Shown: in pieces, positions 36,242 through 46,495 of the stretch
Layout of the letters: every line of letters begins with the position of its first letter
Numbering within the stretch: the stretch's first letter is position 1
NCBI GenBank assembly: GCA_024666565.1
Contig: CP088295.1
Coordinates: 2,914,001-2,978,000 of the forward strand
Direction of reading: 5' to 3'
DNA: 64,000 nucleotides
Source of the DNA: Svornostia abyssi
Lineage (GTDB): Bacteria > Actinomycetota > Thermoleophilia > Solirubrobacterales > Solirubrobacteraceae
Program-made: the position numbers and the translations under genes
Notes under the pieces: model-generated
What the model saw: the letters and a program-made list of their open reading frames with translations, nothing else
What the model was told of the DNA's origin: nothing
Database searches by the model: none

Positions 36242-39200
36242 TCAGACGCTGCGTACCGGCCGGATGCGCAACGTGGTCTTGCGGACCTTCACGCGCGGCT
36301 GCGAGATGTCGAGGCGGAACTGCAGCCGCGGCTTCGCGCGTCGGCGCAGGGTCGTGCCGGCCCGCAGCGCGTTGCGGCGCAGCAGGACGTTCACGCGGGT
36401 GGCCCCGCCGCGGGGGAACGTCACGTCGATCCGCGTGCGGAAGACCCGGACCCTCGCGCGGGTGCCCTTCGGCAGGCCGACAGCGCTCACGCGCACGAGC
36501 CGCCGCGCGCGCCGCGTGTCGAGCACGAGCCCCTTCGGCAGCTTCAGCCGGGTCTTCGTGACCTTGTTCCCGGCGCCGTCGACGCGCAGGCGCAGTGCCG
36601 GCCGGCCTCGGCGCAGCGAGCTCACCCGCACCGTGGCCTTCGGCGAGCAGCCCAGCACGGTCGGGGTGATCGTGCGGTTCGACGACGCGCCGCTGTGCGC
36701 GCGGAACGCGGCGGTGATCCGCGGGTTGCTCGCGCACAGGTCACGCGCGTTGAGCAGCGGGCTGGCCGCACCCGGGCCGAGCTTCAGCTCGAACCGGGAG
36801 AGCGGCACGTCCGGGATGCCGGCGAACTCGTTGACGAGCCGGTTGCCGGTGCCGATGGCCACCTTGCCGAGCAGGTCGATCGGCAGCTGGCCGCGCAGCA
36901 GCAGACGCAGCTGGGGCAGGGCGCTGCCGGGCACGAGGACGAAGACCACGCGGCCGGTCAGCGGCGAGCTCAGCACCGGTGTCACCGCGGTCGCGGTCCC
37001 GATGACGGACTCCGCCGGGCACGTGCCGCCTTCGAACTGGGCGAGCGGGCAGGCGCGACGCAGACGCGACGGGTCGGCGGCCACGCCGACCGGAAGCGTC
37101 ACGGCGACGGAGCTCGTGTTCGCCTCACCCGCGGACTGGCTGACGACGGCGGTCAGGCCGGGGTGGCCGTTCTCGTCGACCTCCCGGCGTGAGCCCGTGA
37201 GCGTCGCCTCGATCTTCGGGGCGAACGGCAGGCCTTCGCAACCCGTCGCCTGATACGTCGAGTCCGAGCTCGCCGCGCCGCCGAGGTCGCTGCCGAACGT
37301 CGCGCGGACGGGCATCACGGCGCAGTTCGTCGCGTTGAACGTGAAGCCCGGCCGGTCGAGCGCCAGGCGCAGCGAGCGGATCGAGAGCGCGATGCCTTTC
37401 AGCCGCAGCGGGACCTCGTCGACGACGACGTCGAGACCCTGGTCGCTGCCGCGCACGAAGAGCTTCGCGAGCGTGACCGAGTTGCCGAGGTCAAGCGGGC
37501 CGACCTTCGCGGGCACCACGATGGAGAGACCCGCGAACGAGCCGTCGAGGCTCTCCGTGAGGTAGACGGGGCCCTGCACCGAGAGCGGCGCGGGGCCGGC
37601 ACCGGCGGCCGCGGTCACGGTCCCGACGCGCGTGGTCTCCGGGCACGCTCCGGCGCGGGCCGAGCCCACGTCGCACTGCGGCACGCTGGCGACCCGCCCG
37701 AGCAGGCCGGGCGGGAGCGACACGCGCATGGAGCTCAGGCGCGCCTGGCGGTCGGGGCGCTCCAGCAGCGTCGTGACGACCGCGTCCGCCCCGGCCTGCG
37801 TGGGCGAGGCCGACACCGACGCCGACGGGCCGAACGCATTCGGGTCCGGGCAGTCTCCGGCGATCGTCACCGCCCCGGTGGGCGTGGCGTCCGGGCCGCC
37901 GGAGTGCGGGGTGAACGTCGCGCCACCGCGGTACTCGCCGCAGGCGCGTGGAGACGTGAACGCGGCGTGCTGACCACCGCGGAACGCGAGCGTGAACGTG
38001 GTGAACGGCAGCGGCGGGATGTCGTCGAGAACCGTCGTGACCTGGCCGGTGCTCTCGTTGACGGTGACGTCGCCCTCGAGCTTGATCCGCAGTGCGTCGG
38101 CCGCGCCGCTCTGCTCGGCCAGGATGAACGCGCGGATGAGCGGCTCACCCGGCGCCGGTTCGGCGAGGAACACGCGGCCGGTCAGCGGCTCGGCGATGAG
38201 CGGCGAGCTGAAGCGCACCGTGCCGATCTGCGCGGCGGCCGGGCAGGTCGACGGGGCGGGGGACGTCTTGGCGAACGCCGCGTCCGAGCAGCCCGCGAGG
38301 TCACCGGCCGAGCCGATGGTCGGCGCGAGCTCGAAGCCCTCGGGCAGCGCGACGACGGCACGCCGCGGCTGGCTCTGTGCTCGCGCGCCCGCGTTGCGGT
38401 TGAACGGCAGGCTCACGGTGACGGAGGCCGACGTCGGGCTGTCGGCACCCGCGGGATCGGCGCCGAACTCCAGCGCCGGGCTGAACGGCGTCGTCGTGCA
38501 GCCGGTCGGGGTGAAGGTCGCGGTGCCGGTCTTCGGCGAGTCCTGCTGGAAGCCGGCGGTGATGCGGGTCGTCGCCGGCGCGCAGGACGTCGGGTTCGTC
38601 ATGAACGCCTGCCCCGTGCCTGCCTGGCGGAAGAGCGTCATCGTGAGCCGCCGGATCTGCAGCGCGGCTGTGCCGAGCGGGGTGCTCTGCGTGATCGGGA
38701 TGTCGCGGATCGACGCGGACAGCCCGCCGCGCCGCCGGGGTCCGCACGCGGATGGGCGACTCCAGGACGACCTTGCTCAGCGGCGTCCCGATGATCGGAA
38801 AGGTCGGCCGCAGCACGATGCCGAGCCGCGCCGGCTCGGTCCCCCCGCGTGGGGACCAGGAAGATCGACCCGTTGATCGACTGGTTGTCCAGCTCGACCG
38901 GCAGGATCGGGCCGAGCGGCGTGACCCGCACGCTCGCGTTGACGTTGGTGGAACCGACCGTGGACCCGGCCGGGCACGCGTCGGCCTGCAGCGACGCGAA
39001 CGGACACGTCTGCGCGGCGCCGGTGTCGCCGACGAGGCCCGCCGGCAGGTCGATGTCGAGGCTGCGCAGGTCGTCGCCGCCCGCGCCCACCGCGCCGAGG
39101 TCGGAGAGGTTGAACTGCACCGTGAAGTCCGAGTGCGCCCCGGCAGTCTTGTCCGCGGGACTCGCCTGCGGGTTGTCCAGGGACGCCGCCCATGCGGATC

Positions 39201-39258
39201 CCGAAAGGGCGAACAGCAGCGTGCCGGCGGCAGCCGCCAGCGGTACGACGCGACGCAT
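36242..39258 (-). pseudogene. Large secreted Cys-paired repeat protein, two frameshifts
   Basis: About 1005 residues when two extra bases are removed (C6 at 38841-38846, and one base within 38721-38742). A signal peptide ends in AWA-A. At least four repeats of about 90-150 residues share the pattern LPxGF...C...CPxxxxIGTxxxxxPLLxxPLxGxVFL, each with one paired Cys. The C-terminal ~120 residues are very basic (LRRNALRAGTTLRRRAKPRLQ). The adjacent paralogue at 39379 is intact and shows what the frame should be. It is probably a surface-layer or wall protein; the function is unknown. Confidence 0.8.
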
Positions 39259-39320
39259 CCCAACCTCCCCTGTGCTCGCGGCACCCGCCCCCGGGGCCGC
39301 AGCCTTGCTCCCTATGTCGG

Positions 39321-39366
39321 CCCGGTTACCCGGACCGGGCGTTCTTCACACCCCTTCCCGGGGTGT
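39321..39366 (-). terminator. Tandem hairpins between the two large paralogues
   Basis: ACACCCC-TTCCC-GGGGTGT (39348-39366) and CCCGGT-TACCCGG-ACCGGG (39321-39339) follow the stop of the upstream paralogue. Neither has a strong U-tract. Confidence 0.4.
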
Positions 39367-39378
39367 CGTTCACGCGGT

Positions 39379-42300
39379 TCACCCGAGGCTGCGAACCGGG
39401 CGCGTTCGCAGCACGCTGCTGCGCGTGGCCACCTGGGGCTGGGAGACGTCGACGCGGAAGTTCAGCCGCGGGTTGCGGCGCTGCCGTGTCAGCGACCCGA
39501 CCCGCAGCGCGCCCTTGCGCAGCAGGACGTTGATGCGCTGGGCGCCCGTACCCGGCAGAGTCACGTCGAGGCGCGTCTTGTAGACGGTGACCCGCGCGCG
39601 CCGCCGGTCGCCCGACGACATGCCTCCCGCCTGCAGGCGGATGAGGTTCCGTGCCTTGGCCCGGTCGATCTCGATCCCGGGCGGGAGCTTGAGCCGCACC
39701 TGCTGGAGCTTGCGGGTCGCGCCGTCGGCGCGGAGCTGGAGCTCCGGGCTGCCCGCGCGCAGCGACGTGACCTTCAGCGTCGCCGACGGGGTGCAGGACG
39801 GGGCGGCCGGTGTGACGGTCCGCTCCTTGGTCTTGCCGCTGTGCGCCCCGAACCTCGCGAGCACCTTCGGCTGGCTGAGGCAGAGGTCCTCCGAGGTCGA
39901 CAGCGGGCTCTTGTCTCCGCTGTCGAGCTGCAGGCGGAACGCGGACAGCGGCACGTCGGGGATGCCGCCGAACTCGTTGACGAGCTGGGTACCGGACACC
40001 GACACCTTGCCGACGAGGTCGATGGCCAGGCGGCCGCGCAGCTGCAGGCGCAGCTGCGGCAGCCCGCTGCCGGGCGCGAGGACGAAGACGACGTCGCCGG
40101 CCAGCGGCTCGGGGAGCAGCGGGGTGATGGCGGTGGCCTTGCCCATGATCGCGCTGTCGGGGCAGTCGTTCGCCTCGAACTTCGCAAGCGGGCAGGCGCG
40201 CTTGAGCCGGTCCGGGTCGGCGGCGAAGCCCTTGGGCAGCGTCACCGCGACGGAGCTGGCGTTCGCCTCCTGGCCCGTCTGGCGCACGGTGACGTCGAGT
40301 CCGGGGTGGCCGTTCTTGGCGAGGTCCGAGCGCGAGCCCGTCAGCGACGCCTCGATGGTCGGCTCGAACGGCACGTTCTCGCAGCCCGTGGCCTGGTACC
40401 CGGCCTCGGCGGGCGCGGCGCCACCGAGATCGCTGCCGAGCGTGGCGCGGACGGTCTGCGCCGCGCAGCTCGTCGCGTTGAACGTGAACCCGGGCCGGTC
40501 CAGGCGCAGCTCGAGGCTGCGCAGGCCCAGCGCGATGCCCTGCAGGCGGGTGGGGATCTGTTCGGCGACGACGTCGAGCCCCTGGTCGCTGCTGCGCACG
40601 AAGAGCTTGGCGAGCGTGACCGAGTTGCCGAGGTCGAGCGGGCCCACCTTCGCGGGGACCACGATCGCCAGCCCGGCGAACGACTCGTCGATGCTCTCGG
40701 TGAGGTACACGGGTCCCTCGACGCCCAGCGGCGCGGCGCCCGGGCCCGCGGTGGCGGCGACCGTGCCGACGCGGGAGTCCGCGCTGCACGCGGCCTGGCG
40801 GGCGGCGTCGACCGGACACGCCGGGACGGTGCTGATGCGGCCCAGGATCCCGGGCGGGAGCGAGACGCGCATGGAGGACAACCGGGCCTGGCGGTCGGGG
40901 CGGCTCACGGCGGTCGTGATCGTCGCGTCCCACTGCGCCTGGGCGGGTGACGCCGAGAAGCCGAGCGACGGGGTGAACGCCGCGGGGTCGGGGCAGTCGC
41001 CTGCGACCGACACGGTCGCCGACGGGGTGGCGTCCGCGCCGCCGGAGTGGGGCGTCATCCGCGACGTGCCGGTGTAGGTCCCGCAGGAGCGCGGTGTGGA
41101 GACGACGGCGTGCTGCCCGCCGCGGAAGCGCAGCTCGAACGACGTGAACGGCAGCTGCGGGATGTCGTCCAGCGTGGTGCGGATCTGGCCGGTCTGCGCG
41201 TCGGGCTCGACGACGCCCGCGAGCTTGATGCGCAACGCGTCGCTCTGCGCCCCCTGCTCGGCGACGATGAAGATGCGGATGAGCGGCGCGCCGGGCGCGG
41301 GGTCGGCGAGGAACACCTTGCCGGTCAGGGGCGCGTCGACGAGCGGCGAGCTGAACTGCACCGTGCCGATCTGCGCGCCCGCCGGGCACGACGACGGCGC
41401 GGCCGAGCGCTGCCCGAACTGTGCGTCGCTGCACCCCTGCAGGTCACCGCCGGAGCCGACGGTGGGCGAGAGCTCGAAGCCCTCGGGCAGCGCGACGACG
41501 GCGCGCCGCGGCTGGGTCTGCGCGCGCACGCTGGGGTCGCGGCTGAACGGCAGGGTCACGGTGGCGCGCGCCGCGGTGGGGACGTCTGCGCCGACGGGGT
41601 CTGCATCGACACCGAAGCCGGGGGTGAACGGGACCGTGCCGCAGTCGGTCGCGGTGAAGGATGCGGTGGCGGCGCCGGAGACGCCGTCGTAGGTCGTCGC
41701 GGCGATGCGCAGCGTCGACGCGCCACAGGTCGTCGGGTTCGTCAGGAACGCGTTGCCGCTGCCCGCGGTGCCGAAGAGCTGCATCTGCAGCCGCGTGATC
41801 TTCAGGGCGGCGATGCCGAGCGGAGTGCTCTGCGTCCGCGGGAGATCGCGCAGGGAGGCGGTCAGGCCACCGTCCTCGGCGGTCCGCACGCGCACGGGCG
41901 ACTCGATCGCCAGCGGGTCGAGCGGGATGTTCAGGATCGGGATGACGGGGCGCAGCACGATCCCGAGCCGGGCGGGCTCGGTGCCGCGGGTGGGGACGAG
42001 GTAGATGTCGCCCCGGATCCGCTGGTCGGTGAGCTCGAGGGCGCTGAGCTTGAGGTCCGCGCGGATCTCGGTGGTGCCGACGCGCGAGGCGGGGTCGCAG
42101 CGGTCACGCTCGAGGTCGGCGAACGCGCACTCCGGCGCCGCGCCGGGGTCACCGACGAGACCGGGCGGGAGCAGCAGGTCCAGGTCGCGCAGGTCGTCGC
42201 CCGGCGCACCGGTCGGCCCGAGGTCGTCGACGTCGAACCGCACCGTGACGTTCTCATGCGCGCCCGCCGTCGTGTCGGCGGGCGTGATCTGGGCACCCGA

Positions 42301-42384
42301 CAGCGACGGGATCGCCATCGCCGGTCCGGCCGCGGACAGCACAACACCGACGGCGATCGCCGCCGTCACCAGCAACCTCTGCAT
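39379..42384 (-). CDS. Large secreted Cys-paired repeat protein
   Basis: A 1001-aa protein, the intact paralogue of 36242-39258. A signal peptide (residues 1-24, ending AMA-I) is followed by an N-terminal domain (ITPADTTAGAHENVTVRFDV) and four related modules with the pattern PxGF/ILG...C...CPAxSxxGTxxA...PLxGxVFxLxxxxxLPxLRLxLRG. The basic C-terminus is rich in Arg, Lys and Leu. AGGAGA precedes the ATG. Tandem duplication with the neighbour is clear. It is divergent from the Ser/Thr kinase across 130 bp. It is likely an envelope protein; no enzyme motif is visible. Confidence 0.85.
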   Translation of the reverse strand: MQRLLVTAAIAVGVVLSAAGPAMAIPSLSGAQITPADTTAGAHENVTVRFDVDDLGPTGAPGDDLRDLDLLLPPGLVGDPGAAPECAFADLERDRCDPASRVGTTEIRADLKLSALELTDQRIRGDIYLVPTRGTEPARLGIVLRPVIPILNIPLDPLAIESPVRVRTAEDGGLTASLRDLPRTQSTPLGIAALKITRLQMQLFGTAGSGNAFLTNPTTCGASTLRIAATTYDGVSGAATASFTATDCGTVPFTPGFGVDADPVGADVPTAARATVTLPFSRDPSVRAQTQPRRAVVALPEGFELSPTVGSGGDLQGCSDAQFGQRSAAPSSCPAGAQIGTVQFSSPLVDAPLTGKVFLADPAPGAPLIRIFIVAEQGAQSDALRIKLAGVVEPDAQTGQIRTTLDDIPQLPFTSFELRFRGGQHAVVSTPRSCGTYTGTSRMTPHSGGADATPSATVSVAGDCPDPAAFTPSLGFSASPAQAQWDATITTAVSRPDRQARLSSMRVSLPPGILGRISTVPACPVDAARQAACSADSRVGTVAATAGPGAAPLGVEGPVYLTESIDESFAGLAIVVPAKVGPLDLGNSVTLAKLFVRSSDQGLDVVAEQIPTRLQGIALGLRSLELRLDRPGFTFNATSCAAQTVRATLGSDLGGAAPAEAGYQATGCENVPFEPTIEASLTGSRSDLAKNGHPGLDVTVRQTGQEANASSVAVTLPKGFAADPDRLKRACPLAKFEANDCPDSAIMGKATAITPLLPEPLAGDVVFVLAPGSGLPQLRLQLRGRLAIDLVGKVSVSGTQLVNEFGGIPDVPLSAFRLQLDSGDKSPLSTSEDLCLSQPKVLARFGAHSGKTKERTVTPAAPSCTPSATLKVTSLRAGSPELQLRADGATRKLQQVRLKLPPGIEIDRAKARNLIRLQAGGMSSGDRRRARVTVYKTRLDVTLPGTGAQRINVLLRKGALRVGSLTRQRRNPRLNFRVDVSQPQVATRSSVLRTRPVRSLG

Positions 42385-42514
42385 CTGATCTCCTCGTGCC
42401 CCCTGGGGTGGGGCGTCGGCTCCATCCCGCGGGGCGGGTCCCTGCGCCGTCCTGCTGAAGAGAACCCGAGCGCCGCCGAAAAGGTGCGGTGCGTCACACG
42501 TCACAATCACTGGC

Positions 42515-44113
42515 ATGGCCGAGCTCCGCCCCGGAACCGAGTTCGCCGGCTGCCGCATCGAAGCGGAGGTCGGCCGCGGCGGCATGGGCGTGATCTACCG
42601 GGGCACCGAGCTGCAGCTCGGCCGGCCCGTCGCGCTGAAGCTCATCGCCGGGGACCGGGCCGCCGACCCCGACTTCCGCGCCCGCTTCGAGCGCGAGGCG
42701 CGGCTGACCGCGTCGATCGATCACCCGAACGTCATCCCCGTCTACGCGGCGGGGGAGGAGGACGGCACCCTCTACCTGGTCATGCGGTTCGTCGACGGGA
42801 CGGACCTGCGACACCTGCTGCGCGAGCAGGGGCCGCTGCCGCCCCGGCGCGCCGATGCGCTCATCGCCCAGGTCGCGGCCGCGCTCGACGCGGCACACGC
42901 CGCGGGGCTCGTGCACCGCGACGTCAAGCCCGCGAACGTCCTCATCACGGCGGGGGCGCGGGGTGAGCACGCGTACCTCACGGACTTCGGCGTCGTGCGG
43001 CTCGCCGACGCCGAGACCCGGGTGACCGACAGCGGCGAGTTCGTCGGCACCGTCGACTTCATGGCGCCCGAGCACCTGCGGGGCGAGCGCACCGACGCGC
43101 GCAGCGACGTCTACGCGCTGGGCTGCGTCCTGCACACCGCGCTGACCGGCACGCCGCCGTTTCGCCGCGACACGGTCCCGGCCACGATCTCCGCCCACCT
43201 GCACGAGGCGCCGCCGCGCCCGTCATCGACGGAGGGCGTCCCGGAGGCGATGGACGCGGTGGTCGCCCGCGCGCTGGCGAAGGACCCTGCCGAGCGGTAC
43301 GCGTCCGCGGGCGACCTCGCACGCGCGGTGCACGCCGCCATCGTCGACGCGCCGCTGCCCGCGGGGCGCGGGAGCGTGGCGCGCGGCGAGGCTGCGGGTG
43401 AACGCGAACCGCCGACCCGCGTGGTCGCGGCCGTCCCGCCGGCCGCCGCCCCCGCGGGCGGACTGTTCGACGACGGCGCCACCTCGGTCGGACGGGCCGT
43501 GCCCGCCGACGCCACGGCCGCGACGCGCCTCGACACACCCCGGCCGCCGCGCGAAACCCCGCGGCCCCGTCCGGAGCGTCCAGCGGGCGCGACGCGGGTT
43601 GCGCCCCAGCCGCCCCCGCCGCCGCGTCCCCGCGGGCGGATCCGCCGTCCGCTGAGCGCCGTCGCGCTGCTGCTCGTCCTCGCCGTGGCCGGCGGCGGGG
43701 TGCTGCTCGCGATGGACCGTGGCGAGGAGGCGACGCGCACGGACCCCGGCCCGCTCTCCGAGGCCGACGTCCGCGAGGCCGCCGAGCGGTTCGCCGCGGC
43801 GTACGCCGCGGAGGATCCGGCGGCGTTGAGCCGCGCGCTGACGACTGACGTCAAGCGCGTCACACCCGGCGATGAGCAGATCGGGCGGGCCGACGTCGTG
43901 GCCGAGTACAAGCGGCAGTTCGCCGGCACCGACGTCCGCGACTACCGGTTCGAGGACCTCATCGCCGCGGGTGGACGCGCGGGACGCGTCGCCGGCCGGT
44001 ACGTCGTGACGCGCGGCGGCGGCGCGCCGATCCAGGGCGAGATCGTCCTCGGGATCCGCCGCGACCGCGGCCGGGCCCGGGTGGCGCTTATCGCGGCCGA
44101 GCCGCGCTCCTAA
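42515..44113 (+). CDS. Membrane Ser/Thr protein kinase with external NTF2-like domain
   Basis: A 532-aa protein. The PknB-type kinase domain spans residues ~12-270, with the Gly-loop GRGGMGVIYRG, the VAIK-like Lys in PVALKLIAG, the catalytic loop LVHRDVKPANVL, DFG in YLTDFGVVRL, and the APE-like MAPEHLRG. A Pro/Arg-rich juxtamembrane linker (~280-375) leads to one TM helix (VALLLVLAVAGGGVLLAMD). The external ~130 residues resemble an NTF2/SnoaL-like fold (EAAERFAAAYAAEDPAALSRAL), not PASTA repeats. The stop overlaps that of a PASTA lipoprotein gene. It probably senses an envelope signal. Confidence 0.9.
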   Translation: MAELRPGTEFAGCRIEAEVGRGGMGVIYRGTELQLGRPVALKLIAGDRAADPDFRARFEREARLTASIDHPNVIPVYAAGEEDGTLYLVMRFVDGTDLRHLLREQGPLPPRRADALIAQVAAALDAAHAAGLVHRDVKPANVLITAGARGEHAYLTDFGVVRLADAETRVTDSGEFVGTVDFMAPEHLRGERTDARSDVYALGCVLHTALTGTPPFRRDTVPATISAHLHEAPPRPSSTEGVPEAMDAVVARALAKDPAERYASAGDLARAVHAAIVDAPLPAGRGSVARGEAAGEREPPTRVVAAVPPAAAPAGGLFDDGATSVGRAVPADATAATRLDTPRPPRETPRPRPERPAGATRVAPQPPPPPRPRGRIRRPLSAVALLLVLAVAGGGVLLAMDRGEEATRTDPGPLSEADVREAAERFAAAYAAEDPAALSRALTTDVKRVTPGDEQIGRADVVAEYKRQFAGTDVRDYRFEDLIAAGGRAGRVAGRYVVTRGGGAPIQGEIVLGIRRDRGRARVALIAAEPRS

Positions 44114-44667
44114 CAGATCTTCGAGACGACGACTTCGACCTCGGTGCCGCCCTCGACCTCGGTGCCGGCCTCCGGCGACGTCGTGCAGACGACGGCGTCG
44201 ATGGGCAGCAGGTCGTCGAGGATGCTGCCGCCCTCCTCGATGCGCGGGCGCAGGCCGAGCCCCGCGAGGCGATCGCGCGCCTCGTCCGCGGAGACACCCT
44301 GCAGCTCGGGCACCTTCACGGGCACCTGGCGGGTGATGCGGATCGCCGCCATCGCGGGGCGGCGGCGGCCCTGGCTGGCGAGGACGTCGACGACGTTCGC
44401 CCCGACGTCCAGGGGAACGGTGGCCTCGAAGCGCCCTTGCTCCACGCTGACGTCCTCGCCGAGGACGCGGACCTCGGCGTTCGACGGTGTGACCCGCCCG
44501 GTCAGCCGGACGGAGGCGTCGCGGACGATCGCGTTGTCCGACGGCGCGGTGACGTTCAGGCGGACCCGCTCGGGCGGCGGCGGCGCGGGCTCGGGGTCGG
44601 AGCTACAGCCGGCCAGTGTCAGGGCGATTACCAGAGAGATTGGCGCGCTGACGCGACCCGTTTTCAT
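44110..44667 (-). CDS. Lipoprotein with Big-like and PASTA domains
   Basis: A 185-aa protein. The lipobox LTLAGC places the lipidated Cys at residue 21, and a Pro-rich linker follows. An Ig/glucodextranase-B-like domain (VRLNVTAPSDNAIVRDASVR...ANVVDVLA) leads to one C-terminal PASTA domain (VPELQGVSADEARDRLAGLG...SPEAGTEVEGGTEVEVVVS). PASTA domains bind muropeptides or cross-linked wall and normally sit on PknB-type kinases. Here the domain is on a separate lipoprotein convergent with the kinase gene, the two stops overlapping by 4 bp. Confidence 0.87.
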   Translation of the reverse strand: MKTGRVSAPISLVIALTLAGCSSDPEPAPPPPERVRLNVTAPSDNAIVRDASVRLTGRVTPSNAEVRVLGEDVSVEQGRFEATVPLDVGANVVDVLASQGRRRPAMAAIRITRQVPVKVPELQGVSADEARDRLAGLGLRPRIEEGGSILDDLLPIDAVVCTTSPEAGTEVEGGTEVEVVVSKIC

Positions 44668-44703
44668 GTTCCGAGCGTACGCGGTGCTACTTTGACCCAC
44701 TTC

Positions 44704-45723
44704 ATGGACCGATCCTTCCGGCCTCAGGTTCTGCTGCTCGCCGCCGTGCTGGTCGCGGGCCTCATCGCCATCGCTCTCGCCACATCCTCCGGCGCCACCG
44801 CCCAGGCGGAGCCCGTCGCGGCCGCCGCCGCCACGAAGGGCCCGTGGTACTCGCTGCAGGGCAGCGCGGACCCGCGGGAGGCCGAGGCGGCCACCCAGCT
44901 CGGGGCGAAGGTCGTGCGCGTCGAGTTCGAGATCAACACGCCCGTCTCGAAGATGCGCGAGACCATGAAGATGTACGACCAGCGAGGCATTCGCGTCCTG
45001 CTGCTGGCCGGTTTCTCCTTCCGCGTCGCGACCGAGCGTGAGGTGCGCAACCTCGGCACCTGGGCGAAGGCGTTCGGGCCGGGCGGCGAGCTGCGCAAGC
45101 CGGTGCAGCACATCGAGTTCGGCAACGAGACCGGGTTCGCCCACCACCGCACCCAGCGCCGCGGCTTCGAGTACGGCAAGCGCTGCAAGCAGGCGAGCCT
45201 CACGCTGCGCGCCGCCAACCGCGGGGTCAAGATCCTCTGCCAGGCCGACGACGGCAACACCGGCGACGGGTGGATCAAGGAGATGTACCGGGCGGCTCCG
45301 AAGCTCCATCGGTACGTCGACGGCTGGGTCATCCACCCGTACGGCGACTACTGGCGTTCCCGCCTGGACGACAACATCCGCGAGCTCAAGCGCATGGGGT
45401 CCCCGTCGTCGAAGAAGATCGACATCACGGAGTGGGGCATCGCCACGGCCAATGGCGAGCGGCTGCGGCACAACTACGGCTTGTCCCGCACTCTGACGTA
45501 CGACCAGGCGTCGAAGGTCCTGCGGACCACCACGCTGCAGATGCGCCGCCGGCTCGGTTCGCGGCTGCGCTACGTGGTGCTCTACCGCGCCCGTGACGGC
45601 GCGCCGGTCGGCGCCACGAGCGACCCGGAGGAGTACTTCGGGCTCGTCACGGACAGCGGCGCCCTGAAGGGCGCGCTGGGGCGCACCGCGGGCTCGCTCC
45701 TGCGCGCGTCCGCCGCACGCTGA
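44704..45723 (+). CDS. Secreted glycoside-hydrolase-like protein (clan A)
   Basis: A 339-aa protein with a signal peptide or anchor (residues 1-34). The domain has a candidate acid/base Glu in HIEFGNETGF and a nucleophile Glu in KIDITEWGIAT, at the spacing of clan-A glycosidases, with DGWVIHPYGDYW between them. Cys in KRCKQ and ILCQ may pair. It belongs to the same broad class as 13771-14673. The substrate is unknown but is probably an external polysaccharide. It is divergent from the PASTA lipoprotein across 36 bp. Confidence 0.8.
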   Translation: MDRSFRPQVLLLAAVLVAGLIAIALATSSGATAQAEPVAAAAATKGPWYSLQGSADPREAEAATQLGAKVVRVEFEINTPVSKMRETMKMYDQRGIRVLLLAGFSFRVATEREVRNLGTWAKAFGPGGELRKPVQHIEFGNETGFAHHRTQRRGFEYGKRCKQASLTLRAANRGVKILCQADDGNTGDGWIKEMYRAAPKLHRYVDGWVIHPYGDYWRSRLDDNIRELKRMGSPSSKKIDITEWGIATANGERLRHNYGLSRTLTYDQASKVLRTTTLQMRRRLGSRLRYVVLYRARDGAPVGATSDPEEYFGLVTDSGALKGALGRTAGSLLRASAAR

Positions 45724-45754
45724 GCCGCCTCCGGCTCATCTAGGGTTCCGGCGC

Positions 45755-46495
45755 ATGACTGCGCTCAAGCAGGCGATCCTGCGCATGGCCCGCCGGCTTG
45801 GGCTCGAGCCACGGCTGCGCCGTGCCCAGCGGGCGCTGTCCCGCGGGGCGTCGCGCCGCGGCTACGTCGACGACGAGCACACCCGGCTGCTGATCGCGCT
45901 CGCGCTGCCCGCCGGCAGTTCGTGCATCGACATCGGCGCGAACGTCGGCGCCGTCTTGGAGGACATCGTCGCCAGCTTCCCGGACGGGCCGCACCTGGCC
46001 TTCGAGCCGCTGCCCGAGCTCGCGGCCGACCTCGAGCGCCGTTTCCCGCAGGTCGACGTGCGCAACGTCGCGCTGTCCGACCACGCCGGGACCGCGACGT
46101 TCAGCCGCGTCGTCGGCGCGCTGGGCCACAGCGGTCTCGGTGAGGTGACGGGCGAGGGGGCGGTCGAGCAGTTCGAGGTGCCGCTCGTGGCGCTCGACGA
46201 CGTGTTGCCCGACGGGTTCGTCCCTGCGTTCATCAAGATCGACGTCGAGGGCGCCGAGGAGCAGGCCTTCCGCGGGATGCTGCGCACCCTGCGCGAGCAC
46301 CGGCCGCTGGTCGTCTTCGAGCACGGCGACCACGCGGCGCGATTCGGCACCACGTCCGAGGCGATCCACGACCTGCTGTGCGGTGAGGCCGGGCTGCGGC
46401 TGTTCGACGTCGACGGCGACGGCCCGTTCGGCCGCGAGGAGTTCGCCGCCCGCGTCGCCGCGGGCGGCATGTGGACCTGGGTCGCCCGCTCATGA
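45755..46495 (+). CDS. FkbM-family methyltransferase
   Basis: A 246-aa protein. The SAM-binding motif is CIDIGANVGAVLEDIV, with LAFEPLPELAADLERRF after it. The FkbM hallmark FIKIDVEGAEEQAFRGM is present near residue 165, followed by PLVVFEHG. FkbM enzymes O-methylate sugars or polyketide hydroxyls, and near glycosidase genes a cell-surface glycan target is plausible. The stop overlaps the ATG of the thioesterase (ATGA). Confidence 0.9.
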   Translation: MTALKQAILRMARRLGLEPRLRRAQRALSRGASRRGYVDDEHTRLLIALALPAGSSCIDIGANVGAVLEDIVASFPDGPHLAFEPLPELAADLERRFPQVDVRNVALSDHAGTATFSRVVGALGHSGLGEVTGEGAVEQFEVPLVALDDVLPDGFVPAFIKIDVEGAEEQAFRGMLRTLREHRPLVVFEHGDHAARFGTTSEAIHDLLCGEAGLRLFDVDGDGPFGREEFAARVAAGGMWTWVARS

